64,000 bases of DNA, taken from CALKUP01 sp964492735 (GTDB lineage: Bacteria > Patescibacteriota > Patescibacteriia > UBA9570 > XYC2-FULL-38-9). A program made the translations under genes and the position numbers. Location: contig CAZBLE010000004.1 of assembly GCA_964492735.1 (NCBI GenBank), forward strand, positions 11,825-75,824, read 5' to 3'. The notes under the pieces were generated by a model that worked only from the letters and a program-made list of their open reading frames with translations, did not search any database and was not told the DNA's origin. Positions within the stretch are counted from its first letter, which is position 1; the number at the start of each line of letters is the position of its first letter. This document shows positions 1-7,826 of this stretch, one piece after another.

Positions 1-1250
1 GTGGTGTGTTTTGGTTTATGTATATTTTTATGGTTGGCACTCCGGCCGTGCTTGTCATGCTTGCTTCACTGATAACACCCCTCCTTGGAAGCCCTCGTGA
101 ATTTTGGGCAGACCAAATTCACGGCCTTGCACCACAATATACCATTACATTGACTTGCACTCTGATGTTTCTGACAATCTGTTTTACGCTCGCGGCTATT
201 GGTGTCATCGCGCGTTTAAATAGTTCATCATTCTTTTTGCAGTTTGTTGGATATTTACCAGATTCAATTAGCCGTCCAATCACACAACTCTTTACGCGTT
301 ATCGTATTTTTTCACATCTGAATACAATCAATATTTTTGGTGTGCTCAGTCTTGTGTATCTCTTGTTTTGGTTCTTTGCATCATTTGTTCCAAGTTTGCG
401 CGTAGCATTAGAATCTGGAAATCAATTCGCAATGAACGGAACAGAACCACGGATTTGGTGGGTCATTTTTATCATGCCAATCATGATTATCTCTGCGATC
501 CAAACCCTCACTATCTCTTCATTGTTTACTACCCTTTCACCAATCAATGGAATTTGGGCAGCCGGCTTGATCTATAGTGGAGTCTTACTACTCTGTATTG
601 CACTAATCATTTTAAGTCTTCGAAAACAAAAAATAAAAACGATGCAATCATTTTGGGTCGCGAGCTGTCTTGCACTCACGTGCATCATGATTCTCACGAA
701 TCGTTTTCCAAACTCATGGAGCGATGCAAATAATCAAATTCAGTGGAAGCTCCCAGCAAAAAATCTTTCAGTCCAAATGGACAAAAAAGTGTTTGGGCCA
801 TTTTATATGCTCTATAACAACTCGAGCTTATTTACTCCTATCACAGGGAATCAAATACTTGTTGATACGACAGATGATTTTTTTGTCATTCAAACAGCGC
901 TTGGGTCAACTTTTATGCTGGAATCTACTAATGCGAACAACCTAAAGATGCTACATAGACACACAGAAGATACAATCAACACTATCCAAGAAAACATTGC
1001 GGCTACAATTCCAGAAAACATGCGTAGTCGTATTTATTGTGGCGAAAAAACACTCGATAAAAAAGGAGATGTATTTTCAGACGGCATGGCAATGTATATT
1101 TGCCCATCAATAAAAATTGATAATACACTTGTCGCAAGCAATGCATCAATCGCGCTCTTTGACGTTGCTATTAGCCCTGACAATACAACTGCGTTGGTTG
1201 TTGTGACAGAAAATGGTAAACCAAGAGTCTATCAAGTTAGTTTGAAGTAG
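1..1250 (+). CDS. Multi-pass membrane protein, 5' end outside window
   Basis: I do not recognise the family. The reading frame is open to the left edge, so the gene probably starts upstream; the first in-window start-like codon is a GTG at position 6. The visible 414 residues hold about six hydrophobic segments in the first ~240 residues (roughly 5-30, 45-70, 110-135, 150-175, 180-205 and 215-235). A soluble, probably extracytoplasmic domain of ~170 residues follows, with no motif I can name. The last 14 nt overlap the 3' end of the convergent O-methyltransferase gene. A role in the envelope is an inference from the membrane topology and the surrounding surface-polymer locus only. Confidence 0.6.
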   Translation, partial: GVFWFMYIFMVGTPAVLVMLASLITPLLGSPREFWADQIHGLAPQYTITLTCTLMFLTICFTLAAIGVIARLNSSSFFLQFVGYLPDSISRPITQLFTRYRIFSHLNTINIFGVLSLVYLLFWFFASFVPSLRVALESGNQFAMNGTEPRIWWVIFIMPIMIISAIQTLTISSLFTTLSPINGIWAAGLIYSGVLLLCIALIILSLRKQKIKTMQSFWVASCLALTCIMILTNRFPNSWSDANNQIQWKLPAKNLSVQMDKKVFGPFYMLYNNSSLFTPITGNQILVDTTDDFFVIQTALGSTFMLESTNANNLKMLHRHTEDTINTIQENIAATIPENMRSRIYCGEKTLDKKGDVFSDGMAMYICPSIKIDNTLVASNASIALFDVAISPDNTTALVVVTENGKPRVYQVSLK

Positions 1251-1890
1251 CTATTAACAGACCGTGACCAACAGGATTGATAGTAGTTGTGTACTGTGTA
1301 TTTTCTGTAAATAACGAAATAAAATCTGCCATCACTGCCTGATACTTCACAACATCATCAGCAAGAATGAGGTGAGACTGCGAGAGTCGCGAGCGTAACA
1401 ATTCATAATACTGCGCATAATTTTTCTTGTCGGCATCAAAAAACACTGCGTCAATTGTTTCATTCTCACTCAGAAATGGCAGCGTTGTCAGCGCATCGCG
1501 CACACCAATCTCGTGATACGTAATGCTATCAATAACTCCAGCGCGAGTCGCAAAATCGCGCGCCATCCGCTGCTTGTCGTGCGACGAATCAATAGTAATC
1601 ACTCGCCCGCCATAGTGCTGTGCTGCGAGCGCAAGCCACAATGTTGAATAGCCAGCTGACGTTCCAAGCTCGAGAATCAGCATCGGTTTTTTGCGCAAAA
1701 TTTCTTGGTAGAGCACTTCTCCGGTTTCGCGCGACACCGCCCAAAGCCGCACTGTGTGCATCACTCCTTTTGCAATCAGCTTTGGATTCTGCGTTGCGGG
1801 TAATTGCACCTCATAGGTTACATCAAGCTCTTCTACCTCTCGCAACACATCTCGCACGGCAACTGGAAGCTCAGAAAAAATACTGTTCAT
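1237..1890 (-). CDS. SAM-dependent O-methyltransferase (family 3)
   Basis: 217 residues, the usual length of the family 3 / caffeoyl-CoA-type O-methyltransferases. The SAM-binding motif I is clear (LELGTSAGYS, residues ~90-100), followed by an acidic ribose-binding stretch (VITIDSS) and the family's metal/substrate region VFFDADKKNY (~150). It transfers a methyl group from S-adenosylmethionine to a hydroxyl group of an unknown small molecule in the cytoplasm. It is last in a trio with the DUF167 gene (4-nt ATGA overlap) and the kinase-like gene, so the three are probably cotranscribed. The substrate cannot be read from the sequence. Confidence 0.85.
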   Translation of the reverse strand: MNSIFSELPVAVRDVLREVEELDVTYEVQLPATQNPKLIAKGVMHTVRLWAVSRETGEVLYQEILRKKPMLILELGTSAGYSTLWLALAAQHYGGRVITIDSSHDKQRMARDFATRAGVIDSITYHEIGVRDALTTLPFLSENETIDAVFFDADKKNYAQYYELLRSRLSQSHLILADDVVKYQAVMADFISLFTENTQYTTTINPVGHGLLIATSN

Positions 1891-2108
1891 AGGCCTTGAA
1901 TTTCAAATACTTTTCGCGTTGCTGTCTGGCCGCGGACTAATTGCACGCTGGCTTTTGGTACAGCAAAATGTGTCGCAAGCAGCGCACGAGCCGCATCGTT
2001 TGCTTTTCCGTCTTCTCGAATTGCACGCACACGAATAACATAGATATAGTCTCGCACCACAACCGACTCAGAACGTGCGCCTGCAATAATTTTTGCGGAA
2101 ATCATCAT
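1887..2108 (-). CDS. DUF167 / YggU family protein
   Basis: 73 residues. The central block RAIREDGKANDAARALLA matches the conserved 'EDGKAN' core of the DUF167 (UPF0235, YggU) family, followed by the expected VPKASVQLVRG stretch. These are small conserved proteins without an established biochemical role. The start overlaps the stop of the upstream kinase-like gene by 4 nt and its own stop overlaps the methyltransferase start by 4 nt, which points to translational coupling. Two ATG codons are adjacent (MM), so the start may be 3 nt further in. Confidence 0.85.
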   Translation of the reverse strand: MMISAKIIAGARSESVVVRDYIYVIRVRAIREDGKANDAARALLATHFAVPKASVQLVRGQTATRKVFEIQGL

Positions 2109-3265
2109 AGCTCAAGCAAGGTATCATTCAAAATTTCGTGCACTAATTGCTGCAACAATGCCACTCGTTCTTGTTTTTGTTCATACGGAATTTCGACACG
2201 CGCAATGGTGTCAGCGTAGAGTGAACCCAAGATTCTCTCAAGGAGCGCCGCCATTTGCAGATCCTTTTCAAGAACCAGTGCCTGACGGACATCAGCAGTC
2301 ACACTCGCTTGCGCAGGCTCATCGATAAACCGCGCCACTTCTGTGTTATACGCCAATATCCAATCACGCACACGCTGTCGATGCGCCGCGTATGAAATCA
2401 CACCATGCGCTGCTTGCGCTTGAATACGTTGCTGCGACGGATCTTCATGTGTTGCGATTGCCGTAATGTTCACATGCTCACCACCAAACTCCATGAGCAC
2501 GTCCGCCCAAATCATAAACGCAAACTCATAGCCGCGCGGAAACAATGCCATGTGCCCAAAATCTGTAATCCAAAAATCACCGGTTACTGAATCAATGTGA
2601 ATTTCATTGGGCTTAAAATGCCCATGACACCAATACAGTGGCTGATTCGCAAATGTATCACCAATAAACGCAGCAGCTTTTTCTAGCTCTTGTTGCAACG
2701 CTTCAGTCAGTAACGCACCCGCTCCTTGTGCAATATACTCAGCATCTGCCACCTGCGCCATCTTCTGCCATTTTGCAATTCGTCGGAGATGAAAATCTAC
2801 AGCTGAAATAACCTTTCCGTTCTCTACATACAGTCGATCCAATTTACCAAGCGGCTTTATTGGTGCAAGCGAAAAATGACTACGATATTCTAAAAACGTA
2901 CGGATGAACAGCGCGCGCTCAGGAGCTGTCACTGGCGAGCGAAACATGCGCGTCTGCGCTGGAACATATTCCATAATCATCCAGCCTGCATTGAAACTCT
3001 CTACTTCATAAGCGTATAACTGCGGAACCTTCATGTGCGCGCTCGCATGGTGCTGCGCAAACAGTAATAAGTCTTCAGGCTGCGGCGCTCCATGGGATTC
3101 ATTGTAGACCTTCAGTACAGCTGGCTTTTGCTCATACAAACCGCCGTAGACTAAACTACGTGGATTTCCGTCATATGCCGTGCCAAATTGCAATGTTGAC
3201 TCAATAATAAACCCAGTCTTTTGGATAATTTCTTGGGCGTGTTGTTCTAATGGGGATAGTGTCAT
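2105..3265 (-). CDS. APH/choline-kinase-fold phosphotransferase-like protein
   Basis: 386 residues. The C-terminal half holds a Brenner-type catalytic motif, CHGHFKPNEI (around residue 215), and 25 residues later ITDFGH, which corresponds to the Mg-binding D-[FW]-G of aminoglycoside phosphotransferase / choline-kinase-like enzymes. The N-terminal half has a plausible ATP-lobe lysine in AVLKVYNE. The usual catalytic Asp of HGD is replaced (HGH), so activity is uncertain. Such enzymes phosphorylate small molecules with ATP in the cytoplasm. It heads the trio with DUF167 and the O-methyltransferase; the downstream overlap is 4 nt. Substrate unknown. Confidence 0.65.
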   Translation of the reverse strand: MTLSPLEQHAQEIIQKTGFIIESTLQFGTAYDGNPRSLVYGGLYEQKPAVLKVYNESHGAPQPEDLLLFAQHHASAHMKVPQLYAYEVESFNAGWMIMEYVPAQTRMFRSPVTAPERALFIRTFLEYRSHFSLAPIKPLGKLDRLYVENGKVISAVDFHLRRIAKWQKMAQVADAEYIAQGAGALLTEALQQELEKAAAFIGDTFANQPLYWCHGHFKPNEIHIDSVTGDFWITDFGHMALFPRGYEFAFMIWADVLMEFGGEHVNITAIATHEDPSQQRIQAQAAHGVISYAAHRQRVRDWILAYNTEVARFIDEPAQASVTADVRQALVLEKDLQMAALLERILGSLYADTIARVEIPYEQKQERVALLQQLVHEILNDTLLEL

Positions 3266-3266
3266 A

Positions 3267-3297
3267 TTGCATTCTATAGATAGAAATATGCTATACT
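3267..3297 (+). promoter_or_regulatory. Extended -10 promoter for the lipoprotein gene
   Basis: A TATACT -10 box at 3292-3297 is preceded by TGC, giving an extended -10. The best -35 match is TTGCAT at 3267-3272, with a long 19-nt spacer that the extended -10 could compensate. The predicted start near 3304 gives a ~24-nt leader before the ATG at 3328. Seen by eye only. Confidence 0.5.
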
Positions 3298-3327
3298 ACA
3301 TACGTTAATCAATCAATTATTTTTTCT

Positions 3328-3885
3328 ATGAAAAAAAGTGCATTTTCTGTTTTATTGGTTTCATTGCTCTTTATGGGAGCAAGTTGTGGTGCAAAAGACA
3401 CAGCCACAAATCAGCCAGTAAACGTTCCTGAAAAGAAAATTATCAAGGTCGGTGAACCCGCTGTTGCAGGTAATATCACCTACACAGTTACAAAAGCAGA
3501 ACAACTCGACACAATTCCAGCAAGCGCAACAATTGAGCGTTTTAAAAACATTGCAGCAGACAAAAAAGCAGCTGAAGGCTTCACATATATTCATGTAATT
3601 GGAAAAACTGAAAACAAAGGAGAAGAAGCAGAAACTGTTGATAGTAATGCATTGAAAATTATCGACAGCGCTGGTGAAAAACATAAATTTGCGACAGATG
3701 TCACATTATATGTACCAGATGAAAAATTTCCAACATTTATTGACGTAGCCCCAGGAAAAACTGTTGATTGGGAAGCCTATTTCTTGATTCCAAATGTTTC
3801 AAAAAATCTGCAGCTCCAAGTCACAGATTTGCAAATTATCCCAGAGGCAACAGCAGAAATTGACCTCGGAATTGCACAAGAATAA
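3328..3885 (+). CDS. DUF4352-like surface lipoprotein
   Basis: 185 residues with a classic lipoprotein signal: positively charged start, hydrophobic run, and a cysteine after MGAS at about residue 20, so the mature protein should be lipid-anchored. The rest is a beta-rich domain. The stretch about a 'YIHVIGKTENKGEE' strand followed by 'DSAGEKHKF' and 'VAPGKTVDWEAYFLIP' resembles the DUF4352 (telokin-like) immunoglobulin-type domain found in many exported bacterial proteins. The gene is monocistronic, between its own promoter and a strong terminator. Function unknown; a passive binding role at the surface is an inference. Confidence 0.7.
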   Translation: MKKSAFSVLLVSLLFMGASCGAKDTATNQPVNVPEKKIIKVGEPAVAGNITYTVTKAEQLDTIPASATIERFKNIAADKKAAEGFTYIHVIGKTENKGEEAETVDSNALKIIDSAGEKHKFATDVTLYVPDEKFPTFIDVAPGKTVDWEAYFLIPNVSKNLQLQVTDLQIIPEATAEIDLGIAQE

Positions 3886-3892
3886 CGATAAC

Positions 3893-3924
3893 AAAAAAAA
3901 CGGTCTCATGAGACCGTTTTTTTT
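3893..3924. terminator. Bidirectional intrinsic terminator
   Basis: An 8-bp perfect inverted repeat (CGGTCTCATGAGACCG, 3901-3916) is preceded by eight A and followed by eight T. It can stop both the lipoprotein transcript (plus) and the rml operon transcript (minus), which ends at 3931. Confidence 0.93.
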
Positions 3925-3930
3925 ATTGCT

Positions 3931-4972
3931 TTATTTTGTTTCTAAGTATGCAGCCAACGCTTCTTGCCACGACCGCATTTGAGGAAGTTTTGTATTCAGC
4001 AGCATTGAGAATTTTGGACGAACTGCTGGACGCGGGAATGTATCTGCTGATACCGGATTCAGTGTCATATGCTTGTGCCCTTTTGCTTCTTGAATTCTGA
4101 AAATTTCTTGAGCAAATTCATACCACGTACATGCACCAGCATTTGTAATATGAAACACACCTGGTTCAATTTCACCTCCCACAGCCTTTTCAAGCAACAC
4201 TTTTGTTTNNNNNNNNNNGTCAGTGTCGAACGCGGAGAGTTGTTAGAAGGTGACCTTCAGGCTCTGGCGAATGCTTTCGCCCGTGTGCCTGCACCCAAGA
4301 TTTCTTATGCGTGGATCGATGGTGATGCGGGCTTTGCCGGTGCCACACCCGAGCTCTTGTTTGCGCTGCAAGATCAGGAGTATATGTCGGTGACGCAAAC
4401 TCTTCATCAACCACATCGAGCGTATCACGTGTTTCGGCAAGTTCAAGCATCATGTCAACGAAGCTTTTTTTAGACATATCTGAAACACCTGGCTTTCCAA
4501 ATAATTTACAGGTTCGAGCAACAAATACTTTTCCTCCTGCTGCGAGCACTTGCTCTTCGCCTGCTCGTTTACTGCGTGCGTAGTTACTTTGTGGACTTGG
4601 AACACCATCTTCTCCGTACCCTTCTTTTTTCGTACCTTCAAAAACATAATCTGTACTGTAATGCACAAACACAGCATCAATTTCTTTGCAGGCTCGTGCG
4701 AGATTTCCTGGTCCGTCCGCATTGACTTTCATTGCAATCGCAAATGGCCCTTCTTCTTCAGCTGCATCGACTGCATTAAATGCCGCGGTGTTAATCACAA
4801 TCGCTGGTTTCATTTCTTGTAATTTTTCCATCACTGCAGCCGCATCTGTAATATCTAATTCATCACGATCCCACACAATTGGTTCATATTCAGCCAGCTC
4901 ACGCGCAATATCTTGACCGAGCATTCCGTGACCGCCGACAATAAGAATAGGAGTTGGTAATTTATTTTCCAT
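3931..4972 (-). CDS. rmlD: dTDP-4-dehydrorhamnose reductase, interrupted by an assembly error
   Basis: Last step of dTDP-L-rhamnose synthesis: NAD(P)H-dependent reduction of dTDP-4-keto-rhamnose. The N-terminal part (4376-4972, ~198 codons) has the nucleotide-binding GGHGMLGQ, the HYSTDYVF strand, the YARSK catalytic Tyr-Lys pair and the family signature ASPTYTPDLA. The C-terminal part (3931-4208, ~92 codons) has VFHITNAGACTWYEFA and RPKFSMLLNTKL. Together they give ~290 residues, essentially full length for RmlD. Between them lie 10 N and about 150 nt of unrelated sequence. I infer that the real gene is intact and that only a few codons are missing at the break. The ATG at 4972 overlaps the rmlB stop by 11 nt. 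Confidence 0.88.
4209..4218. other. Assembly gap (10 N)
   Basis: Ten undetermined bases mark a scaffold join. The sequence left of the gap continues rmlD; the sequence immediately right of it does not. Confidence 0.99.
4219..4370 (+). other. Foreign fragment resembling a chorismate-binding enzyme
   Basis: Read on the plus strand from 4219, the frame gives about 50 residues ending in FAGATPELLFAL. That closely matches the conserved [FG]xGATPExL block of chorismate-utilising enzymes (isochorismate, anthranilate and aminodeoxychorismate synthases). It has no start or stop and sits, antisense, exactly where RmlD is broken. The right-hand edge is uncertain (about 4365-4375) because the bases around 4364-4375 could be read as part of either gene. 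Most likely a chimeric contig end joined by the scaffolder, not a real insertion. Confidence 0.6.
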
Positions 4973-5972
4973 ATTGGTTTTTATAATAATCAGCGTATTC
5001 TCCGCTTTTAATCGGCTTCCACCACCATTCATTTTCTTCAAACCATTGAATCGTATTTTTCAACCCTTCTTCAAATGTAAACTTCGGTTCCCAACCAAGC
5101 TCTTTTTGAATCTTCGTCCAATCAACAGTATAGCGTCGATCGTGTCCTGGTCGATCTTTTACAAATTCGATCATATCCTCGCCTTTACCCATCAACGTGA
5201 GCATTAACTTCACAACGTCAAGATTACTAATCTCATCTGTCATCCCGCCAACACAATAAGTTTCGCCAATTTTGCCTTTGAGCAATACCGCTTCAATCGC
5301 ACTGCAATGATCTTCCACATGTAACCAATCGCGGACATACAAACCATCGCCATAGACAGGAACTTTTTTTCCTTCAATCAAATTTGTAATCGCGAGTGGA
5401 AACAGTTTTTCTGGAAAATGATACGGCCCGTAATTATTTGAACAATTCGTAATCGTAATTGGCAAACCGTACGTATCATAATACGCCCGCACCAAATGAT
5501 CTGACGCTGCCTTACTTGCAGAATATGGGCTATGCGGATCATATGGAGTTGTCTCACTAAATTTTTCACCACCTTCAAGTGACAGCGCGCCAAATACCTC
5601 ATCGGTTGAAATATGATGAAACCGCTGGATCTTCAAGGCGACCGCTGCATTCAGCAACACAGCTGTTCCTTCAACATTTGTTTTCACAAATTCCATTGGA
5701 TTGGTAATTGAACGATCAACATGTGATTCTGCTGCAAAATGCACAACAATATCAGCACCTTGCATTGCCGCTGCTACTTCATCGTAATTCAAAATATCCC
5801 CTTTCACAAAGGTATAATTCGGATTCTCGGCAACATCTTTCAATGATTCCAAGTTTCCTGAATAGGTCAACGCATCAAAATTCACCACTGTATCTTCTGG
5901 ATGCTCACGCAGCCAATATCGCACAAAATTTCCGCCAATAAAGCCGGCGCCGCCAGTCACAAATACTTTCAT
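4962..5972 (-). CDS. rmlB: dTDP-glucose 4,6-dehydratase
   Basis: 336 residues, usual family length. It converts dTDP-glucose to dTDP-4-keto-6-deoxyglucose using tightly bound NAD+. Visible signatures: Rossmann TGGAGFIGG at residues 6-14, the catalytic ISTDEVFG (Thr-Asp-Glu triad of dehydratases), the YSASKAASD Tyr/Lys pair around 155, and NCSNNYGPYHFPEKL, which is diagnostic of RmlB. It lies between rmlC and rmlD in the rml operon, with an 11-nt overlap into rmlD. Cytoplasmic. Supplies dTDP-rhamnose for the rhamnosyltransferase-like GT2 enzymes encoded nearby. Confidence 0.97.
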   Translation of the reverse strand: MKVFVTGGAGFIGGNFVRYWLREHPEDTVVNFDALTYSGNLESLKDVAENPNYTFVKGDILNYDEVAAAMQGADIVVHFAAESHVDRSITNPMEFVKTNVEGTAVLLNAAVALKIQRFHHISTDEVFGALSLEGGEKFSETTPYDPHSPYSASKAASDHLVRAYYDTYGLPITITNCSNNYGPYHFPEKLFPLAITNLIEGKKVPVYGDGLYVRDWLHVEDHCSAIEAVLLKGKIGETYCVGGMTDEISNLDVVKLMLTLMGKGEDMIEFVKDRPGHDRRYTVDWTKIQKELGWEPKFTFEEGLKNTIQWFEENEWWWKPIKSGEYADYYKNQYGK

Positions 5973-5975
5973 AGA

Positions 5976-6530
5976 TTATTCTTTTGATAATTCCCAAAAC
6001 TCTGCACCAAATACATCCCATGGCAGCCGCTTCTCATCACACTCACTTGGTTCAGCCGAAAACGCATTGTTTACAAAATAGACAATCGCTGCATTTTTAT
6101 CCCAAAGATTTGCCGCACCATGCGCAACACCGCGTGGAATATACAACACCTTTGCTTTTCCTCCGCCTAATACAAATCGCATTGTCACACCTTCACTCGC
6201 GCTTCCTTCTCGAAAATCCTTCAAGCCAATAAGGAGTCGGTGATGCGGCGGAATAAACCAAATGTCTTCTTGTTTGAAATGTAAATGGGTTGCCTTAATC
6301 ACTCCAGGAACCATTTCAGAATAATTGACTTGCTTTACTTCAAAGTCTGGAAACTGTTGATGCATACCAGCTTGAAAACGACCAAGCTCCATAAACTGCC
6401 CACCATCATCAATCATGAGTGGTAACTCAATAATTTGCACACCCTCAATTTGTGGTTGTTTTGAGTAGTCTTGCATTGTGACTTGCTCACGAACACTTGC
6501 GCTAATTGACTCTTTTGAAAGTGGTTCCAT
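5976..6530 (-). CDS. rmlC: RmlC-like dTDP-4-keto-sugar epimerase (cupin)
   Basis: 184 residues from the ATG at 6530; the longer frame starts with a TTG and was not chosen. The cupin core is recognisable: GVIKATHLHFKQED contains the catalytic-type His, and YIPRGVAHGAANL corresponds to the 'IPxGFAHGF' block of dTDP-4-dehydrorhamnose 3,5-epimerase. The sequence is divergent from textbook RmlC, but its position between rmlA and rmlB (gap 18 nt to the rmlA stop, 3 nt to rmlB) supports the assignment. It would epimerise C3 and C5 of dTDP-4-keto-6-deoxyglucose. A 3-epimerase or isomerase of another dTDP sugar is the alternative. Confidence 0.8.
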   Translation of the reverse strand: MEPLSKESISASVREQVTMQDYSKQPQIEGVQIIELPLMIDDGGQFMELGRFQAGMHQQFPDFEVKQVNYSEMVPGVIKATHLHFKQEDIWFIPPHHRLLIGLKDFREGSASEGVTMRFVLGGGKAKVLYIPRGVAHGAANLWDKNAAIVYFVNNAFSAEPSECDEKRLPWDVFGAEFWELSKE

Positions 6531-6548
6531 AAATATGTACAATAAAAA

Positions 6549-7616
6549 TTACAATTCAATAGTGGTGTTTTCTCCGAGGATCATTTTATACCCATCATTT
6601 TTTTGATGATCGACAATCGTCGCATTGTGTCCAATGATACTGTGTTTGATATGCATATCATGATGAATCGTCGCGTCATCCATTACAATTGTTTCTTCAA
6701 TTGTTGTGCCGCGAACGGATGTTCCATTCCCAATACATGCATATGGTTTTAATACCGCGTTTTCAATCACTGCATTTTCACCAATCACGACAGGCCCTTC
6801 AATCACTGTATTGCCAAGAATTTTCGCACCATTTCCAATTGATACTGTACCACTCATTTTTACAGAATCATCAATCACCGCTGCGCCACTATACTCATCA
6901 ACTAAGTTCATGAGTAAACTATTTCCTTCAAGCATGTCGAGTGGTTTTCCTGTATCTTTCCACCAACCATCAACGACTTGGTATGATACTTTTTTGCCGT
7001 TATCAATGAGCCATGAATGCACATCAGAAATTTCAAGCTCACCACGATCTGACATCGCAACACCATTCACTGCTTCATGCACTTCTTTGGTGTAACAATA
7101 GATACCTGTCACTGCAAAATCAGATGGTGGATTTTCTGGTTTTTCTAATACACGAATAATATTCCCTTCAGAATCAATTTCCGGTACACCAAAACGCTCA
7201 GGATCTTGAACTTTTGAAAGTGCTAAAAATGCTGCAGCTTCAGATTCTTGAAACTCTTTTACAAACTGTGCAATAGAACCCAAGATAATATTATCACCGA
7301 GATAAAAGACAAATGAATCATCACCAAGAAAGTCTTGTGCGTTTTTAATCACATGCGCAACGCCCAATGCACCACCAACTTGCTCAATAAAAGTCACCTT
7401 CAGACCCCACGCGCTTCCATCACCGATCAATTCTTGAAGAGATGTATCACCTTCATTGACATTAATCGCCACTTCAACGATGCCAACTTCAGCAATTTTT
7501 TCAAGAGCGTAGACAATCAACGGCTTATTCACTAATGGAATAAGATGCTTGTTTAAAGAATACGTAATGGGGCGAAGGCGTGTTCCACGGCCTCCAGCGG
7601 CGATTAAAGCTTTCAT
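6549..7616 (-). CDS. rmlA: Glucose-1-phosphate thymidylyltransferase, long form
   Basis: 355 residues. It makes dTDP-glucose from dTTP and glucose-1-phosphate, the entry step of the rhamnose pathway. The N-terminus carries the nucleotidyltransferase signature AAGGRGTRLRPITYSLNKHL, then FYLGDNI (metal-binding Asp) and VLEKPENPPSDFAVTGIY. Residues ~240-340 form a left-handed beta-helix with hexapeptide-like repeats (IGNGAKILGNTVIEGPVVIG), as in the ~355-residue long form of RmlA rather than the ~290-residue short form. Third gene of the minus-strand operon. dTTP supply is encoded at 58.1-60.3 kb. Confidence 0.95.
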   Translation of the reverse strand: MKALIAAGGRGTRLRPITYSLNKHLIPLVNKPLIVYALEKIAEVGIVEVAINVNEGDTSLQELIGDGSAWGLKVTFIEQVGGALGVAHVIKNAQDFLGDDSFVFYLGDNIILGSIAQFVKEFQESEAAAFLALSKVQDPERFGVPEIDSEGNIIRVLEKPENPPSDFAVTGIYCYTKEVHEAVNGVAMSDRGELEISDVHSWLIDNGKKVSYQVVDGWWKDTGKPLDMLEGNSLLMNLVDEYSGAAVIDDSVKMSGTVSIGNGAKILGNTVIEGPVVIGENAVIENAVLKPYACIGNGTSVRGTTIEETIVMDDATIHHDMHIKHSIIGHNATIVDHQKNDGYKMILGENTTIEL

Positions 7617-7621
7617 AATAC

Positions 7622-7822
7622 TCAGTGTTTAAGGGATTTTTTGAATTGAAGTAGAAAAAAGACTACACCGCAGAATACCACAAAAAAGCCAAAAAAATCA
7701 AGCCGAACTGAGAGGGTCGCGAAATTTGGCAACCATTGATCCAATGCGAACAATACCACAAATACAAAGAGTGATACTTCAAAGGCCGCGCGGAATAGAG
7801 AGAGTGCAAAAGAGTGATTCAT
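7622..7822 (-). CDS. Small two-helix membrane protein
   Basis: 66 residues with two strong hydrophobic segments (about 10-28 and 40-58) and a lysine-rich tail (KKSLKH). No recognised family. It is packed between the exported beta-rich protein (4 nt away) and rmlA (5 nt), so it belongs to the operon. It could be a partner of the 485-residue protein upstream or of the membrane glycosyltransferases; nothing in the sequence decides this. Confidence 0.6.
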   Translation of the reverse strand: MNHSFALSLFRAAFEVSLFVFVVLFALDQWLPNFATLSVRLDFFGFFVVFCGVVFFLLQFKKSLKH

Positions 7823-7826
7823 AGTG

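Noticed and set aside
4069..4473. 134-codon frame across the N gap
   Set aside because: An artefact that joins antisense rmlD, undetermined bases and the foreign chorismate-enzyme fragment.
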